64,000 nt of DNA from Methylophilaceae bacterium (GTDB lineage Bacteria > Pseudomonadota > Gammaproteobacteria > Burkholderiales > Methylophilaceae), in the NCBI GenBank assembly GCA_013141125.1, contig JABFRO010000002.1:62001-126000 (forward strand), read 5' to 3'. Below are positions 17,973-28,987 of this stretch, one piece after another; position 1 is the first letter of the stretch, and every line of letters starts with the position of its first letter. Below the pieces are notes generated by a model. The model had not been told where the DNA came from, made no database searches, and saw only the letters and a program-made list of their open reading frames with translations. The position numbers and the translations under genes were made by a program.

Positions 17973-19220
17973 ATGAATCCATTCCAGTTTAAAAATGGCA
18001 GTCTGCATGTTGAAAATGTGGCCTTGTCGCAAATTGCCGCCGAGTTCGGCACCCCTTGTTATGTCTATTCCAAAGAAGCATTAAGCCGCGCTTATCGCGA
18101 TTTTCAGGCAGGCTTTGCCGGTGTGGATAGCCTGATTTGCTTTGCGGTCAAAGCTAACCCCAGCCTTGCCATCCTCAATCTGTTTGCACGCCTGGGCGCG
18201 GGGTTTGATATTGTTTCCGGCGGTGAGCTGGCACGGGTGCTGGCGGCGGGTGGTGATCCGGCCAAGGTGGTGTTTTCCGGCGTGGGCAAAACCGCTGTAG
18301 AAATGCGCGCGGCGCTGGAAGCAGGCATTTTCTGTTTCAATGTGGAATCAGCGGCCGAGCTGGAACGGCTGAATGAGGTGGCAGGCAGTTTGGGTAAAAT
18401 TGCGCCGGTATCCTTGCGCGTTAACCCCAATGTGGATGCAAAAACGCATCCCTATATTTCTACCGGCCTCAAAAACAATAAGTTCGGCGTGGCGTATGAA
18501 GAAGCTTTTGCGCTGTATCAGCGCGCGGCCAGCTTGCCCTATATTGCCGTGCATGGGGTGGATTGCCACATCGGCTCGCAAATTACCGAGCTTTCGCCTT
18601 TTCTTGATGCGCTGGATCGCGTATTGATTCTGGTCGATCAGCTGGCGGCAGCGGGCATTCCCATTGCGCATATTGACGCCGGTGGCGGCATAGGCATTTG
18701 CTATAGCGATGAAACACCGCCGGAATTTGCCGACTACGCAGCAGCGCTGCTAAAAAAACTGGCCGGGCGCAAGGTTAAACTGGTGTTTGAACCGGGTCGC
18801 GCGCTGGTGGGCAATGCCGGGGTTTTACTGACCACGGTGGAATATCTGAAACACACAGAAGCCAAAAACTTTGCCATTGTTGATGCCGCGATGAATGATC
18901 TGATGCGTCCGGCTTTATATGATGCCTACCATGACATCGTCGCGGTAAATAGCAGCAGTAGTCAGCCGCAAAACTATGAAATCGTTGGCCCAGTGTGCGA
19001 GAGCGGTGACTTTTTAGGCCATGATAGACAGCTGGCGTTGCAACAGGGCGACTTGCTGGCGATACTTTCCGCCGGTGCCTACGGCATGAGCATGAGTTCC
19101 AATTACAACACGCGTCCGCGTGCGGCGGAAGTAATGGTGGATGGTAGCGATTATCAAATCATTCGCCAGCGCGAAACGATAGCGCAATTATTTGTGTTGG
19201 AAAAAATACTGGAAAACTAA
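17973..19220 (+). CDS. lysA: Diaminopimelate decarboxylase
   Basis: A 415-residue PLP enzyme of fold type III that converts meso-diaminopimelate to lysine. Motifs: the PLP lysine in CFAVKANPSLAIL, GAGFDIVSGGEL, HIGSQITEL, HIDAGGGIGI, FEPGRALVGNAG and the active-site cysteine region GPVCESGDFLG. It lies 24 nt after lptM on the same strand and ends in a hairpin shared with the convergent purU. Confidence 0.96.
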   Translation: MNPFQFKNGSLHVENVALSQIAAEFGTPCYVYSKEALSRAYRDFQAGFAGVDSLICFAVKANPSLAILNLFARLGAGFDIVSGGELARVLAAGGDPAKVVFSGVGKTAVEMRAALEAGIFCFNVESAAELERLNEVAGSLGKIAPVSLRVNPNVDAKTHPYISTGLKNNKFGVAYEEAFALYQRAASLPYIAVHGVDCHIGSQITELSPFLDALDRVLILVDQLAAAGIPIAHIDAGGGIGICYSDETPPEFADYAAALLKKLAGRKVKLVFEPGRALVGNAGVLLTTVEYLKHTEAKNFAIVDAAMNDLMRPALYDAYHDIVAVNSSSSQPQNYEIVGPVCESGDFLGHDRQLALQQGDLLAILSAGAYGMSMSSNYNTRPRAAEVMVDGSDYQIIRQRETIAQLFVLEKILEN

Positions 19221-19228
19221 GCGGCCTG

Positions 19229-19254
19229 GGCGGATGCTGAATTGCGCATCCGCC
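19229..19254. terminator. Hairpin between convergent lysA and purU
   Basis: A GGCGGATGC/GCATCCGCC stem with an 8-nt loop fills the 41-nt gap between the two stop codons. It has no strong T-run, so it may act bidirectionally or only stabilise 3' ends. Confidence 0.6.
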
Positions 19255-19261
19255 GCAAATG

Positions 19262-20116
19262 CTAATCAAATATCACCGTTTTATTCGCATACAGCAAAAT
19301 GCGGTTTTCCACATGCCAGCGCACCGCGCGTGAGAGCACCACACGTTCCAGATCGCGGCCTTTCTGAATCAAATCTTCCACCTGGTCGCGGTGTGAAATG
19401 CGGTCTATATCCTGTTCGATAATCGGGCCTTCATCCAGCACTTCGGTTACATAATGGCTGGTCGCGCCTATCAATTTCACACCGCGTTCAAACGCTCTAT
19501 GGTAAGGCCGGGCACCAATAAAGGCGGGTAGGAAGGAATGGTGAATATTGATAATGCGTTGCGGATAACGCTGCACGAATTGCGGCGATAAAATCTGCAT
19601 ATAACGCGCCAGCACTATCAAATCAATTTGATGCGCATCAAACAGTGCAAATTGTTTAGCCTCGGCTTCGGCCTTGCTGTCTTTACTGACGGCAACATAA
19701 TGGAACGGGATGCCATAAAACACTGCCAGACGCTCGGTATCCAGATGGTTGCTGACAATCAAGCTAATATCGCAATTAAGCTCGCCAGTCTGATGACGAT
19801 GCAACAAATCGGCCAAACAATGATCGTACTGCGACACCATAATCGCCACGCGTGAGCGTTTTTGCGAAAGCTTGAGCTGCCAATGCATATCAAAACGTTC
19901 AGCAATCGGCGCAAAATATTCGGCAAAATTTTCCGGTTGTATGGCAAACCCGGTCAAATCCCATTCCACACGCATCAGAAACAAGGCATTTTCGGCATCC
20001 TGATGCTGGTCGGCATGCAAAATATTAGCCTCATGGCGATACAAAAAATCAGCAATCGCCGCGACCAGACCTTTGCGGTCGGGGCAGTTAATCAGTAGGG
20101 TGGCAGTGTTTTTCAT
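19262..20116 (-). CDS. purU: Formyltetrahydrofolate deformylase PurU
   Basis: A 284-residue enzyme that hydrolyses 10-formyl-THF to formate and THF. The N-terminal ACT domain begins TATLLINCPDRKGLVAAIAD. The C-terminal formyltransferase-like domain has INIHHSFLPAFIGARPYHRA, whose asparagine and histidine are catalytic, and ATSHYVTEVLDEGPII with the conserved aspartate. Start 20116 has AAGGAAAAAG upstream; the frame extends to 20191 without a better site. In a methylotroph it would balance C1-folate pools. Confidence 0.94.
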   Translation of the reverse strand: MKNTATLLINCPDRKGLVAAIADFLYRHEANILHADQHQDAENALFLMRVEWDLTGFAIQPENFAEYFAPIAERFDMHWQLKLSQKRSRVAIMVSQYDHCLADLLHRHQTGELNCDISLIVSNHLDTERLAVFYGIPFHYVAVSKDSKAEAEAKQFALFDAHQIDLIVLARYMQILSPQFVQRYPQRIINIHHSFLPAFIGARPYHRAFERGVKLIGATSHYVTEVLDEGPIIEQDIDRISHRDQVEDLIQKGRDLERVVLSRAVRWHVENRILLYANKTVIFD

Positions 20117-20411
20117 GCGAACTTTTTCCTTGGCAAGGCGGCAATTATACTGCCCAAGCGTTGCTAAAGTCATACAAGCGCTTGGCTTCACATAGGTTAC
20201 CGTTGCAAACGACTATTGAGCCGATAAAAATGGACATCGGGCAATGTGTATAACCTGCATTTGCTACTTGTAGCATTGAAGTTGCACGCGTTAACAGCTG
20301 TCGGAATTTTTTACACTTGTTTACAAACGCGGCTCAATAGACTAATGAATCCTCATGCGGAGGATATTTAACTCTTTGTAAATTATGAAGATAATATATG
20401 AAATTATATTT

Positions 20412-20427
20412 TGGCATATATTATGCT
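20412..20427 (+). promoter_or_regulatory. Candidate sigma-54 (-24/-12) promoter
   Basis: TGGCATATATTATGCT has GG at 20413-20414 and GC at 20425-20426, the exact 10-base spacing of RpoN promoters. It lies about 170 bp upstream of the PEP-CTERM gene. PEP-CTERM genes are often under RpoN and PrsK/PrsR control. The rest of 20192-20596 also holds a perfect 10-bp inverted repeat (CTATTGAGCC 20213-20222; GGCTCAATAG 20331-20340), which could be an activator site. No gene is seen there. Confidence 0.5.
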
Positions 20428-20596
20428 TATAAGAAACCATGAGTGAGAAAAGTAAAAAGTTATCATGGTTGTTGTAATTTACTAAGGCTTGTAACTTTTT
20501 TCGAGTGTCTAAAATAGGCTAGGGAATTTCAAAACAGCCACAACTCATAAGTGTTTTTTAATTTTTTAACAGTATGATTTTTTAAGGGGTCATAAC

Positions 20597-21508
20597 ATGG
20601 CAATTTCAAATTTTTCTAAAAAGACACTGCGCTTGGCAATACTCGCGCTTATTGGATCACAAGCTATTCCTGCTTTGGCAACGCCAGTAGTGATTCAAAA
20701 TGGCTATGTAAAGGCCGGTGTCAGTGACTATGGTACGCTGGGTTCAAATAGCGATAATCCTCCAGGCATTTTGTTTGACAAAACCGGAACTTCAAACTAT
20801 GGCATCAATGACTTCTTGACACCAGGCACTCCATTTGAAGGCTTTTATGTCACCACGGCTTCCGGTGTTGGTAACAGCTCTTCAAACAACTCGGGTGGTG
20901 GCAACTTCGGCGCAGCACACTCTCCAACATCTTTAAGCGCTACTAGTGCCAGCTGGAGCGGTTCAAACGCGTATTTCAGCATTCTCAATACCTATAGCCT
21001 GACTACATTGAGTGGCCAGTCGGTTATTGCTGTCAATACAGTTTTGACCAATATCACCAATGCAGCGCTGGCAGGGGTTAGTTTCCTGCGCACGCTGGAT
21101 CCAGATCCTGATGTCAATGCCTTTGGTTCTTACTCTACCAATAATGTCGTATTGTCCGACAATCAGGCTGGCGGTACAGGACCAGCCAGTGGCCAGACCA
21201 TTTTTATTTACAGCTATGATCCAATTACACACAAAGCAGGTGTAAGTAATCCTTGGTCTACAAGCCCAGCAACCTATTTGGCAGGTGTCAACAGTGGTCC
21301 GGTTGGTGATTATGCTATTGGTGTTGGATTTAATATCGGTGATCTTGCTGCAGGTCAATCAGTTTCACTTAGCTATGGTTACTCATTGGGTGCTACCAAG
21401 GAAATCGCTGCTGGCGGTGGCTCTACAGTACCAGAACCAGCTTCATGGGCATTAATGGGTCTTGGTTTGGCTGGTTTGATGGCTGCTCGTCGTCGCAAAT
21501 CTGCATAA
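20597..21508 (+). CDS. PEP-CTERM sorting-domain protein
   Basis: A 303-residue exported protein. It has a signal peptide (residues 1-28, ending ALA), a Ser/Gly/Asn-rich secreted body, and a C-terminal VPEPASWALMGLGLAGLMAA followed by RRRKSA. This is the tripartite PEP-CTERM signal recognised by exosortase in exopolysaccharide-producing bacteria. The mature function is unknown. AAGGGG precedes the ATG. It is monocistronic, between a candidate sigma-54 site and a strong terminator. No exosortase gene is in the window. Confidence 0.92.
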   Translation: MAISNFSKKTLRLAILALIGSQAIPALATPVVIQNGYVKAGVSDYGTLGSNSDNPPGILFDKTGTSNYGINDFLTPGTPFEGFYVTTASGVGNSSSNNSGGGNFGAAHSPTSLSATSASWSGSNAYFSILNTYSLTTLSGQSVIAVNTVLTNITNAALAGVSFLRTLDPDPDVNAFGSYSTNNVVLSDNQAGGTGPASGQTIFIYSYDPITHKAGVSNPWSTSPATYLAGVNSGPVGDYAIGVGFNIGDLAAGQSVSLSYGYSLGATKEIAAGGGSTVPEPASWALMGLGLAGLMAARRRKSA

Positions 21509-21541
21509 GACTTAAGATAAGACTTAAGGTCTGTAATAAAT

Positions 21542-21570
21542 AAAAACGGCGACTCTAGGTCGCCGTTTTT
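21542..21570 (+). terminator. Rho-independent terminator after the PEP-CTERM gene
   Basis: A perfect 12-bp stem AAAAACGGCGAC/GTCGCCGTTTTT with a 5-nt loop and a T-rich tail, 33 nt after the stop codon. Confidence 0.9.
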
Positions 21571-21698
21571 ATTTGGCTGAGTGGATTATTCATTCCAATG
21601 AAATTAAACATTCCAAATGTAAGAAGTGTCGGTAAAATTTACACTTGGAATGATGGCACTTTGCCATTTGCAGACCGAAACGCAAGCAAGGGAAAAAG

Positions 21699-22121
21699 AT
21701 GACCATAGTAAATAGCGAACCCTTTAGTCAGGAATGGATAACGCTACAAAACAATTACGAGCAATATGAGAAGTCGGCTTTGCTGATTAAACTTGCTGCC
21801 CTTGCTTTATATTTTGTCGGAGCGGTATTCACCTTGAATGCCGCGCTGGTGTGCTTTGTAGTGCTTATTTTGTGGGTGCAGGAAGGTGTTTTCAGAACCA
21901 GTCAGGCGCGCTTGGGGCTACGTATTTTGGCTGTGGAACAGGCGCTGAAACAGGCAGGAAAATCAGCAGATGTTGCCTTTCAATTGCATTCCATATGGTT
22001 GGCTGGGCGTAAGGGAATCACCGGTTTGCTGGCGGAGTATGCTGCCAGTATGTTCAAGCCAACAGTGGCTTTTCCTTATGCGGTGTTTTTGCTGGCGCTT
22101 TTGCTGTGCAGATACTTTTGA
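21699..22121 (+). CDS. Hypothetical inner-membrane protein
   Basis: A 140-residue protein of unknown function. Hydrophobic segments are at about 27-58 (a hairpin, LLIKLAALALYFVGAVF then LNAALVCFVVLILWV) and at the C terminus (FPYAVFLLALLLC). Between them is a helical, cationic stretch (ARLGLRILAVEQALKQAGK). AAGGGAAAAAG precedes the ATG. It stands alone between the PEP-CTERM gene and the TPP riboswitch. A nearby near-perfect inverted repeat (ATTCCAA..TTGGAAT, about 21613-21656) lies upstream. Confidence 0.65.
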   Translation: MTIVNSEPFSQEWITLQNNYEQYEKSALLIKLAALALYFVGAVFTLNAALVCFVVLILWVQEGVFRTSQARLGLRILAVEQALKQAGKSADVAFQLHSIWLAGRKGITGLLAEYAASMFKPTVAFPYAVFLLALLLCRYF

Positions 22122-22188
22122 TTTCTGTTGCCCAAGTTTACTTTGCGAAGCTTGCTTTTGTGACTACTTTCGCGTAATTTCAACGCAT

Positions 22189-22298
22189 TGCTAGGGGTCT
22201 GTGTTTGGCGTAACAGTTTATTGCTGTTGTTGCGCCAAACTCAGTGAGAAAAACCCTTTGAACCTGATGCGGGTCATGCCGCCGTAGGAAAGCAGCAA
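22189..22298 (+). promoter_or_regulatory. TPP riboswitch (thi-box)
   Basis: It holds the conserved blocks AGGGGT, CTCAGTGAGA, CCCTTTGAACCTGAT and GCCGCCGTAGGAAAGC in the right order, 77 nt upstream of thiC. Thiamine pyrophosphate binding should reduce thiC expression. The variable hairpin is TTTGGCG/CGCCAAA. Confidence 0.92.
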
Positions 22299-22362
22299 GG
22301 CTGATATTCCCTTATATTTTTGGTGAAATTGGCTGCACTGCTCCCGACGTTTTTGCCTTTAA

Positions 22363-24261
<1,899 letters not shown>

Positions 24262-24357
24262 GAAAATGCAGGTCTTGTAACTTCCTCCAACCATAAGCCC
24301 AGATTTATCCCGGGCTTGTGGTTGATTAATTCCGTTGGAAAAACGGCAGCGGCGATG

Positions 24358-25765
24358 TTAGTTAGCTGTGCCGGAGTTATCTTCAGTGCTGACGCGCGGG
24401 GTAGTAAAAATCCCGGCAATATGCGCTTTTACCTGTTCGCTGATGCTGCGTGTGATTTGTGGCAGTTCGGCTAGAAGAGTCTGCTGCACATTGGCGTGAA
24501 CCACTTGTTCCAGATCAGGCAGCATTTGTTCAATTGCCTGCTTGAATGCTTGCTGTTCCGCTTGCGCCAGCACATATAATTCTTGCGTTAGACCATTTTG
24601 GATTTGCAATGCGGCGCTTTGCTGCATTGCGGGAAGTTGGCTGGATAAATCCGTTGTCAGCTTTTCATTCATGCTTTGCTGAAGCTCAGGGAGTTTTTCG
24701 ACAAGTGCATTATGTACCTGTTGTGCCGCAGCGGCTTTGCATGGCAGGTAGCAATTGCGTAATTGCATCGGTAATTTGCGTGCACATATCTAGCTGAATC
24801 TGCGGTAGTTGCACTAATAGCCTGGCTTTTACCTGGTCGGCGGCGATTTGTTGCAGCGATGACAACTCGCTGGCGAGTGATTCCGCGATTTCTGCGCGCA
24901 TGACTTGCTGGATAAGTGGCAGTTCGGCAGATAAAGACTGTCTCAGTAGATCAGTCGTTTGCTGCTGAATAGATGGCAATGTTTGCGTGATCTGTGACTG
25001 CAGTTGTTTGGCCGCTTCTTCGTGCAAAATACCGGCTTGAGTGTTTAGCTCACTGCTCAATTGGGCGATGAGCGTTGCGTGCAGACTGGCAGCATCGGCC
25101 TCCATTTTGGCTTGGGCGACATCTGCGAGGCTTTGCTGGATGCCGGGTAATGCCAGAGCGAGATTGTTTTTGGTGTTTTCTACTGCTGCCAGACTTTGCT
25201 CTACGAGTTTGACATCGGCTTGTTCCAGAGTGGCCTGTTGTTGTTTGGATAGGGCTTCAGCACTTTGCGCCTGGGTGCTTTGCAGCAGTTCGGTTTGCAA
25301 GGCCGTCAGGCGTTGCAAGGCCTCGCTGGCGGCATGCTCATTGGCCTGCTGATGCACTTGCGCCAATTCGGCGATAAGCTCTTCTTTTACTTTCAAACTC
25401 AGCGCGTGTTTTATGTCTACAAAATCCTGTGCCAATTCTTCTCTTAATATCTCAGCAGTTGCGTGTTTGACAACCGCTATACGATTATTCAGTTCGGCCT
25501 TGAGTAGAGCATTGCCCAAATGTTGCGATTCAAGAAATTCCGCCGTTAGTTTTTGGCTGAGCGATTCTTCAAGGGCTTCTTTGAGTTGTGGCTTGAGTTC
25601 TGCAAGCAAGGCCTCAATCAGTGCAGGGGTCAGTTTTACTGTGCTTGAGCCAAAGCGCAAAGCATCCGCTTGTTTGAGCGGCGCTTTGTAAATTTCGGTT
25701 AACAGAGGAATTTCTTCACTCTGAGGTAAACTTTCATTCTGAAATAAATTTTCACTGTCGCTCAT
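24358..25765 (-). pseudogene. Frameshifted coiled-coil repeat protein
   Basis: Two minus-strand frames join into one protein. Frame 1 (25765 to 24710) ends ITQLLPAMQSRCGTTGT; frame 2 resumes from about 24745 as AAAAQQVHNALVEKLPELQQ and runs to 24358. Removing one A from the AAA at the junction would give a continuous product of about 468 residues. It is rich in Gln, Leu, Ala and Glu, with an imperfect repeat of the type LxxELPxIQQ, and has no membrane segment. Function unknown. The cause could be a real mutation, a sequencing error or a programmed shift. It lies beside holC. Confidence 0.7.
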
Positions 25766-25824
25766 ATTTTCACCGAATTATTTTCTGATATAGCATGTTG
25801 CGTATAGCGCATAAAAATCCGCAT

Positions 25825-26253
25825 CTACAGCGCGCTACCACTGGTATCAAATGATTTAATCTCGTAACCGCGATCACGATAAAAGCGATAACGTTCACGC
25901 GCCTTGATTTTGTCGCTCTCGTCTGTGCCTACAATTTCAATCAAACGCGTAAAGCGGCTGAAAAACGGGGGGTACTGATGGTGCAGATTAATCAGCAAAT
26001 CATGATGAATCAAGGGTTCATTTTCCCAACCGATGAGAATAGGCGTGACGGCGGCCTGCGGCTGGTTGGCCTGACAATGCGGTAAAAAGCCGGTGGGCGG
26101 ATGCGTCCATAAATATCTATCCAGGGTATGGGCTGATGTTGCATCGCTAGTGAACAACATCAGCTTACGTCCTTTTTTCAGCGCTTTTTCACTTAACTCA
26201 GCCACTTTCTGCTGTTTATCTGCCACGTTAAAGAAAAAATCAATGCGCGTCAT
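25825..26253 (-). CDS. holC: DNA polymerase III chi subunit
   Basis: A 142-residue HolC-family protein (MTRIDFFFNVADKQQKVAEL, ALKKGRKLMLFTSDATSAHTLDRYLW, HPPTGFLPHC, PILIGWENEP). Chi links the clamp loader to single-strand binding protein. It lies 36 nt downstream of pepA on the same strand, the conserved pepA-holC order. Confidence 0.93.
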   Translation of the reverse strand: MTRIDFFFNVADKQQKVAELSEKALKKGRKLMLFTSDATSAHTLDRYLWTHPPTGFLPHCQANQPQAAVTPILIGWENEPLIHHDLLINLHHQYPPFFSRFTRLIEIVGTDESDKIKARERYRFYRDRGYEIKSFDTSGSAL

Positions 26254-26289
26254 GGATAGCTATTAATCGAGATTAACATCCAAATAATC

Positions 26290-27801
26290 TCAGTCGGATT
26301 TTTCAGCACGTTGAATCAGAAACTGCGTCAACAGCGGCACTGGGCGGCCGGTAGAGCCTTTTTCCTTGCCGGATTTCCAGGCCGTACCCGCAACATCCAA
26401 ATGCGCCCAATCAAATTTTTTGGCAAAGCGCGATAAAAAGCAGGCGGCGGTAATGCTGCCCGCCGCGCGGCCGCCAATGTTGGCAATATCGGCAAAGTTG
26501 CTGTGCAATTGCTCTTGATAATCATCCCAAAGCGGCATGTGCCAAGCTCTATCCACGGCATGTTCGCCCGCGTGCAGCAGCTCCTTGGCCAGGCTATCCT
26601 TATTGCTGTAGAGGCCGCTGGCATGTGATCCCAGTGCTATCACGCAAGCGCCGGTAAGCGTGGCAATGTCGATCACCAGCTCAGGCTCAAAGCGCTCGGA
26701 ATAGGTGAGTGCATCACATAAAATCAGACGGCCTTCGGCATCGGTGTTCAAGATTTCTATGGTTTGCCCTGACATGCTGGTCAACACATCGCCCGGGCGA
26801 ATGGCATTACCGTCCGGCATGTTTTCGCAGGTAGGTATAACGCCTATCACATTCAATGGCAAATTCAGTTCGGCAATGGCCTTGAAGGTGCCGAGTACGC
26901 TGGCGGCACCGCACATGTCGTACTTCATTTCATCCATTTCCGCGCCCGGCTTGATGGAAATGCCGCCGGAATCAAAGGTAATGCCCTTGCCTACCAGCAC
27001 GATAGGTTTTTGGCTTTTTTTGCCTTTGTGGTGTTGCAGGATGATAAATTTGGGGGGCTGTACGCTGCCTTGTGCCACGCCCAGAAAAGAACCCATGCCC
27101 AGTTTTTCCAGATCAGCACGTTCCAGCACTTCCACTTGCAAGTCGAAATCCTTGGCCAAGGCTTGTGCTTGTTCCGCCAAATAAGTAGGGGTGCAGATAT
27201 TGCCCGGCAAATTGCCTAAATCCTTGGCCAGATTAACGCCAGAGGCCAACGCTTGGCCTTGCTTGATGGCGGTTTCCGCTTTTTTCAGCTCATCGTGTTG
27301 CAGCAGATACAGCGCTAATTTTGCAATGTGTGGCGCGGCCTCTGCATTTTCTTCCTTGTTGCTTTTGCCTTTCATCTGCTCAAAACGATAGGCACTGGCG
27401 GCGGCCACTTCAACATGCTGTGCCACTTTCCACGCGGCATCCTGTTTTTTTACCGGTAAATCGGCCAGATAGCTGGCGACATTTTTTGCACCGGTGCCGG
27501 ATAATGCTTTTATTGCGGCCTGCACGGCCTGACGGTATTGGCGCTCGTGAAATTCTTTCTCTTTGCCCAGACCCACCAGCAATACACGGTCACTGGCGGT
27601 ATTGGGTACGTTATGCAACAGCAGGCTGCTGGCCAATTTGCCATCCAGATCGCCACGATTGAGGATAGTGGTTAAATATCCATCGGAAGCCGAATCCAGC
27701 ACGGCGGCGGCGGCTGACAGTTTGCGCGATTCAAAAACACCTACGATGATGCAGTCTTTGCTCAGTTTTTCTGGATTACCAGTTTTTATGCTAAATTCCA
27801 T
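26290..27801 (-). CDS. pepA: Leucyl aminopeptidase (cytosol aminopeptidase, M17)
   Basis: A 503-residue M17 metallopeptidase. The metal/catalytic motifs are VGKGITFDSGGISIKPG, MKYDMCGAASVLG and the family signature NTDAEGRLILCDAL. It removes N-terminal residues, preferably leucine, and in E. coli also binds DNA for Xer recombination. The N-terminal domain carries the usual LLVGLGKEKEF. It is divergent from lptF with 85 bp between start codons. Confidence 0.95.
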   Translation of the reverse strand: MEFSIKTGNPEKLSKDCIIVGVFESRKLSAAAAVLDSASDGYLTTILNRGDLDGKLASSLLLHNVPNTASDRVLLVGLGKEKEFHERQYRQAVQAAIKALSGTGAKNVASYLADLPVKKQDAAWKVAQHVEVAAASAYRFEQMKGKSNKEENAEAAPHIAKLALYLLQHDELKKAETAIKQGQALASGVNLAKDLGNLPGNICTPTYLAEQAQALAKDFDLQVEVLERADLEKLGMGSFLGVAQGSVQPPKFIILQHHKGKKSQKPIVLVGKGITFDSGGISIKPGAEMDEMKYDMCGAASVLGTFKAIAELNLPLNVIGVIPTCENMPDGNAIRPGDVLTSMSGQTIEILNTDAEGRLILCDALTYSERFEPELVIDIATLTGACVIALGSHASGLYSNKDSLAKELLHAGEHAVDRAWHMPLWDDYQEQLHSNFADIANIGGRAAGSITAACFLSRFAKKFDWAHLDVAGTAWKSGKEKGSTGRPVPLLTQFLIQRAEKSD

Positions 27802-27886
27802 GAATCCTATCCTTTCAATTAAACTGTACGGATTATCCCGCGTTTCACTATTAATTCAAACCTCAAAACTATCAAGTCGAAACTCT

Positions 27887-28987
27887 ATGCTGTTTAAACG
27901 TGTATTTCTACAGGAGTTTGTCAGCACGGCGGCTGGCACCTTCCTCATTCTGTTCGGAATCGTTATCGCGCAGCGTGTCACATACTACATTGGTGTTGCT
28001 GCGGCAGGCACTCTGGCTAGTGATGCCATCAACACTTTGTTGGGTTTAAGTATGCTTAAGTTCCTGCCCATGCTGCTTTCACTGGCAATATTTCTCGCTG
28101 TACTGCTCATATTTTCACGTTGGCATCGGGATAGCGAAATGGTGGTTTGGTTCAGTTCCGGGCTGAGTCTTATGAATTTGATACGCCCGGTACTTAAATT
28201 TACGCTACCCATTATCGCCATCATTGCATTATTAAGTCTGGTGGTAACGCCTTGGGCAACGTTGAAAATTGCCGATTTTGCCGCCCAATTAAAAGCGCGG
28301 GATGAATTATCTGCTGTTAGCCCAGGACTTTTTAAGGAATCATCCAATGCAGATAGGGTTTTCTTTGTGGAGAGTTTTGATGATTTGGGCGCGACGGCAA
28401 AAAATATTTTCGTGCAGTCCGTTCAAAACCAGCGTCTCGGCGTTATTGTGGCAAGCCAGGGCTTGCGTGAAGTAGGCCCGAATGGCGATAGTTTTCTGGT
28501 GATGCTCAATGGACGGCGCTATGAAGGAAAACCGGACTCGGCGGAATTTACCACCACCGAATTTGCGCGCTATGCGATTCGTGTGCAAGCGAATGAAGTC
28601 AAGCCATCCGAACCCAAACCGCAAGAGCAAACCAGTTTTATGCTACTGAAAAACCATAGTGCCAGTAACGATGCCGAGTTGCAATCGCGCTTATCCACGC
28701 CGCTTTCCGCATTAATTTTAGTGTTGTTGGCTATTCCGCTAAGCTTCGTTGATCCGCGCTCCGGGCGCTCTGCCGGCATGTTGTTTGCACTGATGACGTA
28801 TATCATTTACGTCAACTCGCTAAGCATTTTTCAAGCCTGGGTAACACAAGGTAAAATCGCCGCCTGGATAGGCTTATGGCCAGTGCATCTATTTTTCTTG
28901 TTGCTGACCGTCTATTTATTCTATCGCCGCCTTTATCTGTTACCCATTTTGCCTAATTTCAGGCCATTGAAACGTTCGCACTTATGA
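27887..28987 (+). CDS. lptF: LPS export permease LptF
   Basis: A 366-residue YjgP/YjgQ-family permease of the LptB2FG ABC transporter, which extracts LPS from the inner membrane. Helices lie at both ends (AAGTFLILFGIVIAQRVTYY; the C-terminal LFFLLLTVYLFYRRLYLLP), with a periplasmic jellyroll in between. The ATG at 27887 starts the conserved MLFKRVFLQEF; the frame is open back to 27563 but that part is antisense to pepA. It overlaps lptG by 4 nt. Confidence 0.94.
   Translation: MLFKRVFLQEFVSTAAGTFLILFGIVIAQRVTYYIGVAAAGTLASDAINTLLGLSMLKFLPMLLSLAIFLAVLLIFSRWHRDSEMVVWFSSGLSLMNLIRPVLKFTLPIIAIIALLSLVVTPWATLKIADFAAQLKARDELSAVSPGLFKESSNADRVFFVESFDDLGATAKNIFVQSVQNQRLGVIVASQGLREVGPNGDSFLVMLNGRRYEGKPDSAEFTTTEFARYAIRVQANEVKPSEPKPQEQTSFMLLKNHSASNDAELQSRLSTPLSALILVLLAIPLSFVDPRSGRSAGMLFALMTYIIYVNSLSIFQAWVTQGKIAAWIGLWPVHLFFLLLTVYLFYRRLYLLPILPNFRPLKRSHL

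Noticed and set aside
21650-21675. Sigma-54 promoter upstream of the 140-residue membrane protein
   Set aside because: TGGCAC is present but the spacing to TTGCA is three bases too long.
27563-27886. 108-codon extension of lptF
   Set aside because: It is antisense to pepA; LptF normally starts with the segment at 27887.
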